From positions 44,633 to 108,632 of the forward strand of contig JAAXZN010000040.1 in NCBI GenBank assembly GCA_012719855.1: a stretch of 64,000 nt of DNA, given 5' to 3'. Both the position numbers and the translations under genes were made by a program. The stretch comes from Serratia liquefaciens. Lineage in GTDB: Bacteria; Pseudomonadota; Gammaproteobacteria; Enterobacterales; Enterobacteriaceae. Positions 39,476-48,406 of the stretch are shown here, in pieces. The notes beneath the pieces were generated by a model. The model worked only from the letters and a program-made list of their open reading frames with translations. It was not told the origin of the DNA and made no database searches. Each line of letters starts with the position of its first letter. The first letter of the stretch is position 1.

Positions 39476-40180
39476 GTGCAGATATTAACTTTATTGCGCC
39501 GGATATTTGCCGGAGTTATTTTTTCTTTCGCTATCCTGGCCCCATTGTCAGCCCAGGCAGGAGGGGTTGCATTAGGCGCGACCCGTGTTGTTTATCCCGC
39601 AGATGCCAAACAAACTTCATTGGCGATAACTAACAGCGATAAGCATACGCGTTTTCTGATCCAATCTTGGGTCGAAGATGATAATGAGAAAAAAACTGCG
39701 GATTTTGTTATTACTCCGCCATTATTTACCAGTAAGCCTTTAGGTGAAAATACGCTGCGTATTATGTATGTAGGCGGGAAGTTACCGAAAGACAGAGAAA
39801 CGGTCTATTGGTTAAACAGTAAAGCAATTCCTGCTGTTGAACGCGATGATATTCAGGGGAAAAATGTCCTGCAAATTGCGGTGTTATCTCGCATTAAACT
39901 CTTTGTACGCCCGGCGGATTTACCTTCAAAGCCTATTGACGCACCAAAGCAACTCCAGTTTAAGCGGCAGATGAATTCACTGGTCATCACCAATTCCTCC
40001 CCTTATTACGTCACGCTGGTCAGTCTTAATATAGGCACCACCAAGTTGCCAAATACTATGGTAGCGCCGAAAAGTAATGCTTCTGTTGAGTTACCGGCAA
40101 AAGCAACAGGTGCGGTGACCTATCAGACGGTCAATGACTACGGAGCAAATACGCCAACGGCAACCGCAGTGCTGCAGTAA
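39476..40180 (+). CDS. Periplasmic fimbrial chaperone (PapD/FimC-like)
   Basis: A 234-residue two-domain immunoglobulin-like chaperone. After the signal peptide (ending SAQAG) comes GVALGATRVVYPADAKQTSL, then the conserved FLIQSWVED, TPPLF and QIAVLSRIKLFVRP. It donates a strand to pilins in the periplasm and delivers them to the usher. The GTG at 39476 is preferred because TGAGG lies seven bases upstream; the ATG at 39464 has no clear ribosome site. Confidence 0.93.
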   Translation: MQILTLLRRIFAGVIFSFAILAPLSAQAGGVALGATRVVYPADAKQTSLAITNSDKHTRFLIQSWVEDDNEKKTADFVITPPLFTSKPLGENTLRIMYVGGKLPKDRETVYWLNSKAIPAVERDDIQGKNVLQIAVLSRIKLFVRPADLPSKPIDAPKQLQFKRQMNSLVITNSSPYYVTLVSLNIGTTKLPNTMVAPKSNASVELPAKATGAVTYQTVNDYGANTPTATAVLQ

Positions 40181-40234
40181 CCCTGTTATAGACGGGGGAA
40201 GGGAGAAGAGCGCTATCTTGACAGGGAAAATAAA

Positions 40235-42955
40235 ATGAAGTCGCATAATCAGATTTTTGATAGCAATGGTAGAGAGCCTGGAGCTCTTTCAGAGAATCTC
40301 TATTTAAAATACTTGAATACCGCATCGCGCCTCTATGAAAAAGCACCCGGCTCCGTATTGGGACTGTGCGCATTATTGCTGACCAGTGGGTCTGCCAGAG
40401 CGGAGGAGTTTTTCAATCCCTCATTCTTGTCTAACGATCCTGCCGCCGTGGCCGATCTGTCTCGCTTTGAAAAGGGCAGTGCGCAGGCGCCAGGGATCTA
40501 TCGGGTTGAGGTCTATTTGAACGATGAGTATGTGGCGACTCAGGACATGGCCTTCCGCCCTCATTCGGAAAATACCCTCCATGAACTGTCCTCTACGGCC
40601 TCAGAAACCAGGAAACCGACGGATGATACCGGGTTGGATGCTTGCATCACCCTTACTCAGCTGAAAAAACTCAATATTAACCTTAAGGCCTTCCCCGAGT
40701 TGGCTCAGACGTCGGAGGGGCAGTGCGTTGCCTTGTCGCAGGCGATTGCCCAGGCGGCGGCCACCTTCGATTTTGAAAGCCAGCGTTTATATATCAGCAT
40801 CCCGCAGGCTGCGCTTATCAATAATGCGCGTGGCTATATTTCACCGGAAGAGTGGGATGAGGGGATACCTGCCCTGTTGGCGAACTATAACTTCTCAGGC
40901 AGCAACGCCAGGAGCGCGGACAGCAATAGCAGCTATTTTTTGAACCTGAACAGCGGGGCTAATTGGGGGGCATGGCGGCTGCGGAATAATTCGACCTGGA
41001 GCTACAGTAGCGGAGATGCTCGTCAGCGTAATCAATGGCAGAACATCAGTACTTATGTGCAGCGCGCCATCATCCCGTTGAAAAGTTCGCTGACCATGGG
41101 GGACAGCTATACCCCTGGCGATATTTTTGATGCTTTAGGGTTTCGCGGCATTCAGATGGCTTCCGACGATAATATGCTGCCGGACAGCCAGCGTGGCTTC
41201 GCCCCCACCGTGCGCGGGGTTGCCCAAAGCAATGCCCGGGTTAGCGTTAAGCAGAATGGTTATGAGATTTATCAAACCTATGTTTCTCCCGGCGCTTTTG
41301 AGATCAATGATTTGTACCCAACGTCGACCAGTGGGGATTTGGTCGTGACGGTGACGGAAAGCGACGGCAGCATCAACCGTTTTACCGTCCCTTATTCTGC
41401 AGTGCCGATGCTGCTGCGTGAAGGGCGAGTCAAATATGCGCTGACGGCAGGCCAGTACCGTGGTGGCAATGGTTTACAAGACAAACCAACCTATGGTCAG
41501 GGCACGTTGATGTGGGGGCTGCCTTCCGGGGTTTCGCTGTATGGCGGTTCCCAGCTGGCGAGCAAGTATCGCGCCTTTGCCCTGGGGGCGGGTATGAATC
41601 TGGGCGACTGGGGGGCGGTCTCCAGCGACATTACCCAGGCTAACAGCATTCTGCCGGACGACAGCCATCATCAGGGGCAGTCCCTGCGTTTCCTGTATGC
41701 CAAATCGCTAAATGACGTTGGGACAAACTTCCAGCTATTAGGTTACCGCTATTCTACTCAAGGCTTTTATACCCTGGATGAAACCAGCTACAAAAAAATG
41801 AGTGGTTACAACCTCGACACGCAGGATGGGAAGGTGGACGTCACGCCGACCTACAGTGATTACTACAACCTGAATTACAGCAAGAAAGGCAAGGTGCAGC
41901 TCAGCATTAGTCAGCAATTCGGGACCGTCGGCTCACTGTTCCTGACCGGCAGCCGCCAGACTTACTGGCGAACCGATGAGACCGACGATTTGCTGCAGGT
42001 GGGGTATAACGGTTCATGGAATGATGTGAGCTATAGCCTGACATACAGCGATAACAAAAGCCCTGGGTTAACGAATGCCGACAGGCGCATCGCGCTAAAT
42101 ATCTCATTGCCGTTAGGCAAGTGGCTGAGTGGCGGTGGCAAAGGTGCCGATATCACCAGTTCAAACAATTCAGCCTATGCAACCTATGCGGCCACCACGG
42201 ATACCCACGGGCGTATGACGCAGCAAGCTGGCGTCAGCGGCACCTTGCTGGCGGACAATAATTTAAGTTATAGCGTGCAACAAGGCTATGCCAATCAGGG
42301 TAATGGGGGCAACGGCAGTGCCGCCCTGCGTTATCAAAGCGCTTATGGCAATAGCAACGTGGGTTACAACTACAGTAAAGGTTATCAGCAGGTTAACTAT
42401 GGATTAAGCGGCGGGGTGGTTGCCCATGCCAACGGCGTCACCCTGAGCCAGCCCCTGGGGGACACCAACGTGCTGATTAAGGCGCCGGGTGCCGACGGCG
42501 TTAATGTGGAGAATGCCGTTGGCGTCAGCACCGATTGGCGAGGTTATGCGGTGGTGCCCTATGCAACCACTTACAGGCGTAACCGCATTGCCCTGGATAC
42601 GACAACCTTAAAAGACAATGCGGATCTGGACGATGCGGTAGCCAACGTGGTGCCAACCCAAGGGGCGCTGGTGCGTGCAGACTTTGTTACCCGTATAGGC
42701 GCCAGGGCATTGCTGACGTTAATGCAGGGCAATGGCAAGCCGGTGCCGTTTGGTGCGACGGTAGCGCATGAGGACGGCAGTGGCGGCAGCATTGTGGGGG
42801 ATAACGGCCAGGCTTATCTGTCGGGCTTGCCGCTGAACGGGAAACTGAAAGTGGTATGGGGCACTGCTGTGGACCAACAGTGTGTTGTCCCTTATTCGTT
42901 GCCAGCGGGCAGTGAGAATAAAACCATCAGCTATGCGAAGGCGGGGTGCCGATAA
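40235..42955 (+). CDS. Outer membrane fimbrial usher (FimD/PapC-like)
   Basis: A 906-residue usher that secretes and polymerises chaperone-bound subunits. After the signal sequence come the N-terminal periplasmic domain (AEEFFNPSFLSNDPAAVADLS), a 24-strand barrel with plug, and the C-terminal domains ending QQCVVPYSLPAGSENKTISYAKAGCR in two Cys (written as separate parts). The motifs FRGIQMASDDNMLPDSQRGF and VYPTS-like DLYPTSTSGDL are characteristic. The start region is odd: about 38 residues precede the hydrophobic signal core, longer than usual. Confidence 0.95.
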   Translation: MKSHNQIFDSNGREPGALSENLYLKYLNTASRLYEKAPGSVLGLCALLLTSGSARAEEFFNPSFLSNDPAAVADLSRFEKGSAQAPGIYRVEVYLNDEYVATQDMAFRPHSENTLHELSSTASETRKPTDDTGLDACITLTQLKKLNINLKAFPELAQTSEGQCVALSQAIAQAAATFDFESQRLYISIPQAALINNARGYISPEEWDEGIPALLANYNFSGSNARSADSNSSYFLNLNSGANWGAWRLRNNSTWSYSSGDARQRNQWQNISTYVQRAIIPLKSSLTMGDSYTPGDIFDALGFRGIQMASDDNMLPDSQRGFAPTVRGVAQSNARVSVKQNGYEIYQTYVSPGAFEINDLYPTSTSGDLVVTVTESDGSINRFTVPYSAVPMLLREGRVKYALTAGQYRGGNGLQDKPTYGQGTLMWGLPSGVSLYGGSQLASKYRAFALGAGMNLGDWGAVSSDITQANSILPDDSHHQGQSLRFLYAKSLNDVGTNFQLLGYRYSTQGFYTLDETSYKKMSGYNLDTQDGKVDVTPTYSDYYNLNYSKKGKVQLSISQQFGTVGSLFLTGSRQTYWRTDETDDLLQVGYNGSWNDVSYSLTYSDNKSPGLTNADRRIALNISLPLGKWLSGGGKGADITSSNNSAYATYAATTDTHGRMTQQAGVSGTLLADNNLSYSVQQGYANQGNGGNGSAALRYQSAYGNSNVGYNYSKGYQQVNYGLSGGVVAHANGVTLSQPLGDTNVLIKAPGADGVNVENAVGVSTDWRGYAVVPYATTYRRNRIALDTTTLKDNADLDDAVANVVPTQGALVRADFVTRIGARALLTLMQGNGKPVPFGATVAHEDGSGGSIVGDNGQAYLSGLPLNGKLKVVWGTAVDQQCVVPYSLPAGSENKTISYAKAGCR

Positions 42956-43075
42956 TATTTTATTATGGGTGCAGGTTATTTGCATTATTAAAAAATCATT
43001 AACATCCGATAATAAACCTAATTTGTTTTTGGTGTTTTTTCTGGTGGTGACGAGTAAAATATTGGGGAAAATATA

Positions 43076-44059
43076 ATGGTAAATATATTTATCTGGTTGC
43101 TGCTGTTTTTAAGTGGTAGTACAGCGTTGGCATGTTCTGGCTGCAACCAAACAGTAAATTTAACGTTAAGTGAGAACTTAACTAGAGAGGCTAATGTTAT
43201 AGGACATACTAAAGCGTCAACATCATTCAATGTTGGTTATATTAATACAGGGTATGGGCTTCACTATACTTATAATGAGGGTACGTCGTTTTCGAAACTC
43301 GACGGCTCACTACCCGCTTTTGGTACCGCCCCATCAGATTGGGTTTATCAGCGGATTGATGATTATTTTTCGGTTGCGGTGAGGATGAGGCAACAATGTG
43401 GCTATATTTATGCGCCCTTTAATCGATCCTTATGGCTGGCTCCGACTTGCCAACACGGGATCATGGATGGGTTTTGGGAACCGTCAGTATGGGACAGTTC
43501 ATTAAGGATTGATAAAAAACTTGTTGGGGGGACTTACGGAAGTAATATTTTATTAGGGACATGGGGCGGGTGCTATGGATACGGATGTGGTTATGTGGCT
43601 AAAATATATGCGAAAGTTTATTTGGATTACACAATCGTGGTGCCAGAAAACTGCGAAATAAACAGTGGGCAAATTATCTCTATCGGCTTCGGGAATATCT
43701 CTTCCGCTGCGTTTAAAACCGCAGGCGTTAAACCTGAACGGGTGAACCCACAGGCGAGAACCATAGGGATAAAGTGCAACAATATTGCGGCACAGGCCAA
43801 CCTGACCCTGCGTGTTCAGGCTGATAACGTCTCTGGCGATGCCATTGTTTCCAATAATAAGGACGTTGGCTTTGTGGTCACAGATGCTAATAACAAAGCT
43901 CTGACCCCCAATAGCCTGTCCAGCTTTATTCCGTTTATTCTGGACAGCAACGCCAGCGCCAATGTGACCATCAAAGCTTACCCGGTCAGCGTTACCGGTA
44001 ATAAACCCACTGAGGGCGTAGTGACGTCGCTGGCTTACCTGCGCGTTGATTTTGCCTGA
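43076..44059 (+). CDS. Two-domain fimbrial tip adhesin
   Basis: A 327-residue protein with signal peptide (ending TALA), an N-terminal domain of about 175 residues rich in aromatic residues and Cys (SGCNQ, QQCGYIYAP, APTCQHG, GGCYGYGCGYV), and a C-terminal pilin domain from about residue 190 (VPENCEINSGQIISIGFGNISS) ending LRVDFA. This is the FimH-like layout, with a receptor-binding head and a pilin base. I do not recognise the head domain. The first half is clearly AT-richer than the pilin half. Confidence 0.8.
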   Translation: MVNIFIWLLLFLSGSTALACSGCNQTVNLTLSENLTREANVIGHTKASTSFNVGYINTGYGLHYTYNEGTSFSKLDGSLPAFGTAPSDWVYQRIDDYFSVAVRMRQQCGYIYAPFNRSLWLAPTCQHGIMDGFWEPSVWDSSLRIDKKLVGGTYGSNILLGTWGGCYGYGCGYVAKIYAKVYLDYTIVVPENCEINSGQIISIGFGNISSAAFKTAGVKPERVNPQARTIGIKCNNIAAQANLTLRVQADNVSGDAIVSNNKDVGFVVTDANNKALTPNSLSSFIPFILDSNASANVTIKAYPVSVTGNKPTEGVVTSLAYLRVDFA

Positions 44060-44080
44060 TTTAGCTTGAAGGATCGTTGT

Positions 44081-44650
44081 ATGTCATTGCATCGTTATTC
44101 CAAATCCATTTTAGGGGCGGGTAGGCACTTACGGCTGATTGCGGTGGGGGTTTTCGCTACCCTGACGGGGACTTCTCTGGCGCACGCCGATTTGGGGAGC
44201 ATAAACCTGAGTATGACGGCCACTCTGGTGGCTAACAGCTGTGAGGTTAGCCCCGATTCAAAAGATAAAACTGTCGATATGGGGACCTGGGCCAGCAAAC
44301 AGTTTGCTAGTACCCCAACGCTGCCCCCCGTTCGTTTTACGCTTAACCTTGAAAACTGCGGTGCGGGGGCTTCCAATGTTGCGGTGACCTTTAACGGCAC
44401 TGCGGATACCAGCGACAGCACGTTATTGGCACTCAATTCGGGGGGCGGGGCTGCCACTAAAGTCGGAATTGCCATCCTCGACAAGGATCGCAATCGCATC
44501 CCTTTGGGCCAGCCTGGCCCGCTGATGCCCCTGACGCCAAACGCCGCCAATGTGTCTTTGGTTTTCTATAGCCAATATGTGGCGACGGGAGGCCAGGTGA
44601 CGACAGGTGCCGCCAATGCGGACGCTACCTTTACCCTGGACTATCAATAA
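44081..44650 (+). CDS. Minor fimbrial subunit
   Basis: A 189-residue pilin-domain protein. After a long signal region (to about SLAHA) the sequence DLGSINLSMTATLVANSCEV, a second Cys in LENCGAG, and the ending FTLDYQ mark a chaperone-usher subunit. The ATG at 44081 follows GAAGGA; a TTG five codons earlier is less likely. Last gene of the operon, 21 bases after the adhesin stop. Confidence 0.88.
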   Translation: MSLHRYSKSILGAGRHLRLIAVGVFATLTGTSLAHADLGSINLSMTATLVANSCEVSPDSKDKTVDMGTWASKQFASTPTLPPVRFTLNLENCGAGASNVAVTFNGTADTSDSTLLALNSGGGAATKVGIAILDKDRNRIPLGQPGPLMPLTPNAANVSLVFYSQYVATGGQVTTGAANADATFTLDYQ

Positions 44651-44715
44651 AGCGAGTGTATCAAAGGGGCATCGCGGCTTGCCGCTGGCCTTCTTGTTAT
44701 CGATCTTAAGACGCC

Positions 44716-45060
44716 TTAGGGCGCGGGATTTTGCTGCTGCCGGCGAGCCTGCGTGGTTAGCCGGTATTTCTGCAGACGGCTGTTCGGTTTCTCGGGCAGG
44801 GTCATTTCAATCAGCCGCGCGTTTAGCGCCGGACGTAAATAACGCTCCCGGAAAGATTTCCTGTCCTGAAGCTGCAATGCGTGCTGAATTTCTTCTCGCG
44901 ACATCTCGCCTTTTAATATCGCCAATAACTCACCGACTTGGGGGGTGACTTGGGGGCTCACTTGGGGGGACAAGCTCTGTTCCAACGCGCGCAAGATCAT
45001 GTCCAGCATAAACTCGACAAAGGAGGCGCAATCGCGCTTTCGCCCAAGAATAACCACCAA
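44716..45060 (-). pseudogene. C-terminal remnant of a Fic-like/winged-helix protein
   Basis: The 114-codon ORF encodes FVEFMLDMILRALEQ, a repeated SPQVSPQVTPQVGELL linker, and EEIQHALQLQDRKSFRERYLRPALNARLIEMTLPEKPNSRLQKYRLT (in parts: the winged-helix tail found at the end of many Fic-family proteins). Nothing resembling the Fic catalytic HPFxxGNG core lies upstream on this strand, where yiaF control sequence begins. It is therefore a 5'-truncated remnant or a stand-alone fragment. Position at the right edge of the fimbrial island suggests debris from an insertion event. Confidence 0.6.
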
Positions 45061-45175
45061 AAGGTGAATCGCGTATCGGATCGCATTCAGTTGATCTATT
45101 CTTATAGGCGCAAGGAGTGCAGCAAAAGGGACGGAGTCCGATGAAAAAGCAGGTTTATAACAGGAGTTATGTCAC

Positions 45176-45895
45176 ATGGCGGTAGGGATCCAGAGCAGAA
45201 TTTTCGCGCGTTGGTTGGCCCCGGTATTGGCATTGTTGGTGGTCATGCAATTGACTGCCTGCGGCGATAAAGAGCCGGAACAACGCAAGGCGTTTATTGA
45301 TTACATCCAGAATACGGTGATGCGCAGCGGCGCGAAAATCCCGACGCTGAGCGAAGATCAGAAACAGAAGTTCGGCAACTATGCCGGTGATTACGCCATC
45401 CTGGTCGGTTTTTCTCAGCAGTTGTCCAAGTCACTGGATGCCAGCCTGACGCCGGCGTTGGATCAGATTAACCAGATCCGCACCGCACAGGACTACATGA
45501 GCAAGCGTGATACGCTGCAACAGTCCGTTGGGGCGCTGAACCTGCTGGGGCAGCAAATCCAGTCAGCCAAGTCGCAGGCGGATACCGCCCGGGCCGCGCT
45601 GAAGCAACCTGACGATCTGAAAGCCGTGTATAACCAGGCGTACGACAAGATTGTTACCGGGCCGGCCAATGCGCTGATGCCGGTGATCCCGACCACGGCC
45701 AGCTTCGTTCAGGATCTGGTTCAGGTGGGGGATTTCCTGCGTGCCCAGGGCAATCAGGTGGCCTTTAACAATAACGGCGTGCAGTTCCGTACTTCCCAGC
45801 AGGCAACGCAGTACAACACCATGATGTCGAATCTGGTGGCCAAGCAGCAGGATTTACTTAACGCACAGAAAGTCGTCTCTGGCGTTACTCAGTAA
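45176..45895 (+). CDS. yiaF: YiaF-like lipoprotein (DUF3053)
   Basis: A 239-residue lipoprotein with lipobox VMQLTAC (Cys29), followed by GDKEPEQRKAFIDYIQNTVM, the mark of the DUF3053 family. The rest is largely helical. Function unknown. CAGGAG lies nine bases before the ATG. E. coli yiaF sits near yiaD/ghrB, so the gene belongs to the conserved backbone at this region. Confidence 0.9.
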   Translation: MAVGIQSRIFARWLAPVLALLVVMQLTACGDKEPEQRKAFIDYIQNTVMRSGAKIPTLSEDQKQKFGNYAGDYAILVGFSQQLSKSLDASLTPALDQINQIRTAQDYMSKRDTLQQSVGALNLLGQQIQSAKSQADTARAALKQPDDLKAVYNQAYDKIVTGPANALMPVIPTTASFVQDLVQVGDFLRAQGNQVAFNNNGVQFRTSQQATQYNTMMSNLVAKQQDLLNAQKVVSGVTQ

Positions 45896-46118
45896 TCTCC
45901 AAACGCAGAGGCCGGCATTCCGGCTTCTGCCATTCCCTTGTGACTTTCCAACGGCTTGCTCACTTCTTGCACCACGCTTCTGTACTACACTTCAATTAAT
46001 CATCGATTTCCGACATGTAGTTTTCTTTCATTCATCACACCGATATTTCCCGACGGGATGAATGCTCACAGGGAAGAACACCCCCAAGCCAGGATTCGGT
46101 AGCCACCGAAAAATAGAT

Positions 46119-46295
46119 TGTGATCAATATCACAATTTAAAAACAAACACGCATCAATAAAATGTGACCAAAATCACGTTTAATGGGAATTTAAGCGATT
46201 TTTGTTCTCGTTGTGGCTTTTTTACACTGAGTAAATGTGATCGTGATCACCATAACTGCCCGGTTGATGGGGGTTGTAGTGTGATATTTGTCACA
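46119..46295. promoter_or_regulatory. Four CRP-like sites upstream of mtlA
   Basis: In the 533-base gap before mtlA, four TGTGA-N6-TCAC(A/G/C) motifs lie at 46119-46134 (perfect), 46163-46178 (TCACG), 46236-46251 (TCACC) and 46280-46295 (perfect). Centres are 44, 73 and 44 bases apart. Multiple CRP sites at mtlA are established for E. coli; here the motifs are read directly. The rest of the gap (45896-46118) shows only a weak GC hairpin after yiaF. Confidence 0.82.
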
Positions 46296-46428
46296 AAAAA
46301 TCCGTGAAGTTCGCACGGTAAAAACCGCGTGATAGAGTCCATTTCGCATACAGCGACAACATGGCTGGATCGTAACAACAATAATCACGCGCTCTTATTG
46401 TCAGCGCGTAACAATAGGGGTGTGTTTT

Positions 46429-48348
46429 ATGTTTTCACCAGACATCAAAGTCAAAGTTCAAAACTTTGGCCGCTTTTTAAGCAACATGGTGATGCCCAAC
46501 ATTGGCGCCTTTATCGCCTGGGGTATCATCACCGCGTTATTCATTCCTACCGGTTGGCTGCCGAACGAAACCTTAGCCAAACTGGTTGGCCCAATGATCA
46601 CTTACCTGCTGCCGCTGCTGATCGGTTTTACCGGTGGTCGCCTGGTGGGGGGCGATCGCGGTGGGGTGGTGGGCGCTATCACCACCATGGGCGTGATTGT
46701 CGGGGCGGATATGCCGATGTTCCTCGGCGCCATGATTGCCGGTCCGCTGGGCGGCTGGGCGATCAAGCATTTTGACCGCTGGGTAGACGGCAAAATCAAA
46801 AGCGGCTTTGAGATGTTGGTGAACAACTTCTCCGCCGGCATTATCGGCATGCTGCTGGCTATTCTGGCATTTATGGCCATTGGCCCGCTGGTCGAAGGGT
46901 TGTCACATATCCTGGCTACCGGCGTGAACATCATGGTGACCAACAACCTGCTGCCGCTGGCGTCGATCTTCGTGGAGCCGGCGAAAATCCTGTTCCTGAA
47001 CAACGCCATCAACCACGGTATCTTCTCGCCGTTGGGCATTCAGCAGGCGACCGAAACCGGTAAATCCATCTTCTTCCTGATTGAAGCCAACCCAGGCCCG
47101 GGTATGGGCGTACTGATGGCCTACATGTTCTTTGGCCGCGGCAGTGCCAAACAGTCTGCCGGCGGTGCCGCGATCATCCACTTCTTCGGCGGTATCCACG
47201 AAATTTACTTCCCGTACGTGCTGATGAATCCACGCCTGCTGCTGGCGGTGATCCTGGGCGGTATGACCGGCGTGTTCACGCTGACCCTGCTCAACGGCGG
47301 TCTGGTGTCTCCGGCTTCTCCTGGTTCGATTCTGGCGGTATTGGCGATGACCCCTAAGGGCGCTTACTTCGCCAACCTGGCGGCGATCGCCGCAGCGTTT
47401 GTGGTGTCCTTTGTGGTTGCCGGCTTCCTGCTGAAAACCTCGAAAGCGAAAGAAGAGGATGACCTGGAAGAGGCCACTCGCCGCGTACAGGCGATGAAAT
47501 CTGAGTCTAAGGGCGGTGCTGCGGCCCATGCAGCCGTCGATGGTGACCTGACCACGGTGCGTAAGATCATCGTTGCCTGCGATGCGGGCATGGGGTCCAG
47601 TGCTATGGGGGCTGGGGTGCTGCGCAAAAAAGTGGCGGACGCCGGGCTGAAAAATATCTCCGTGACCAACAGCGCCATCAACAACCTGCCGGATGATGTG
47701 GATCTGGTGATCACTCACCGTGACCTGACTGAGCGCGCGATGCGTCATGCGCCGCAGGCACAGCACATCTCGCTGACCAATTTCCTCGACAGCAAGCTGT
47801 ACAGCGATCTTACCGAGCGCCTGGTGGCGGCCAATAAAACCACCGATAACCAGCAGAAAGTCATCAGTACGCTGGACGACAGCTTTGAGGCCACCGAGCA
47901 AAACCTGTTCAAACTGAGCGAAAGCAACGTGTTCCTTAACCTGCAGGCCAGTGACAAAGAGCAGGCGATCCGCTTCGCCGGCGAGCAGTTGGTCAAAGGG
48001 GGCTACGTTGAGCCGGAATACGTAGCGGCGATGCTGGAGCGTGAAAAACTTACCTCAACCTACCTGGGCGAGTCGATCGCCGTGCCGCACGGCACCATCG
48101 AGGCCAAGGACCGGGTGTTGCGCACCGGCGTGGTGTTCTGCCAGTACCCGCAAGGCGTGCGCTTTGGCGATGAAGAGGACGAGGTGGCACGGCTGGTTAT
48201 CGGTATCGCCGCACGCAACAACGAACATATTCAGGTGATCACCAGCCTGACCAATGCCCTGGACGACGACGGCGTCATCGAGCGGCTGGCGAATACCACC
48301 AGCGTGCAGGAAGTGCTGGAGCTGCTCAGCGGCAAAAATGCCGGATAA
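46429..48348 (+). CDS. mtlA: PTS mannitol transporter, EIICBA
   Basis: Imports and phosphorylates mannitol to mannitol-1-phosphate. The 639 residues contain the IIC membrane domain (about 1-345, with GGIHEIYFPYVLMNP), the IIB domain with phospho-Cys384 in CDAGMGSSAMGAG, and the IIA domain with phospho-His554 in IAVPHGT. These positions equal those of E. coli MtlA. ATG at 46429 follows AGGGG; an upstream in-frame start adds three residues. First gene of mtlADR. Confidence 0.98.
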   Translation: MFSPDIKVKVQNFGRFLSNMVMPNIGAFIAWGIITALFIPTGWLPNETLAKLVGPMITYLLPLLIGFTGGRLVGGDRGGVVGAITTMGVIVGADMPMFLGAMIAGPLGGWAIKHFDRWVDGKIKSGFEMLVNNFSAGIIGMLLAILAFMAIGPLVEGLSHILATGVNIMVTNNLLPLASIFVEPAKILFLNNAINHGIFSPLGIQQATETGKSIFFLIEANPGPGMGVLMAYMFFGRGSAKQSAGGAAIIHFFGGIHEIYFPYVLMNPRLLLAVILGGMTGVFTLTLLNGGLVSPASPGSILAVLAMTPKGAYFANLAAIAAAFVVSFVVAGFLLKTSKAKEEDDLEEATRRVQAMKSESKGGAAAHAAVDGDLTTVRKIIVACDAGMGSSAMGAGVLRKKVADAGLKNISVTNSAINNLPDDVDLVITHRDLTERAMRHAPQAQHISLTNFLDSKLYSDLTERLVAANKTTDNQQKVISTLDDSFEATEQNLFKLSESNVFLNLQASDKEQAIRFAGEQLVKGGYVEPEYVAAMLEREKLTSTYLGESIAVPHGTIEAKDRVLRTGVVFCQYPQGVRFGDEEDEVARLVIGIAARNNEHIQVITSLTNALDDDGVIERLANTTSVQEVLELLSGKNAG

Positions 48349-48363
48349 CAGAATCATTTTAAG

Positions 48364-48383
48364 GGGTGCAGCTTGCTGCACCC
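48364..48383 (+). other. Intercistronic hairpin between mtlA and mtlD
   Basis: GGGTGCA and TGCACCC pair around GCTTGC, 15 bases after the mtlA stop, without a U-run. It may stabilise the 3' end of mtlA mRNA or make a processing point. Confidence 0.45.
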
Positions 48384-48406
48384 TTCGACATTAGAAAGGT
48401 AGGAAT

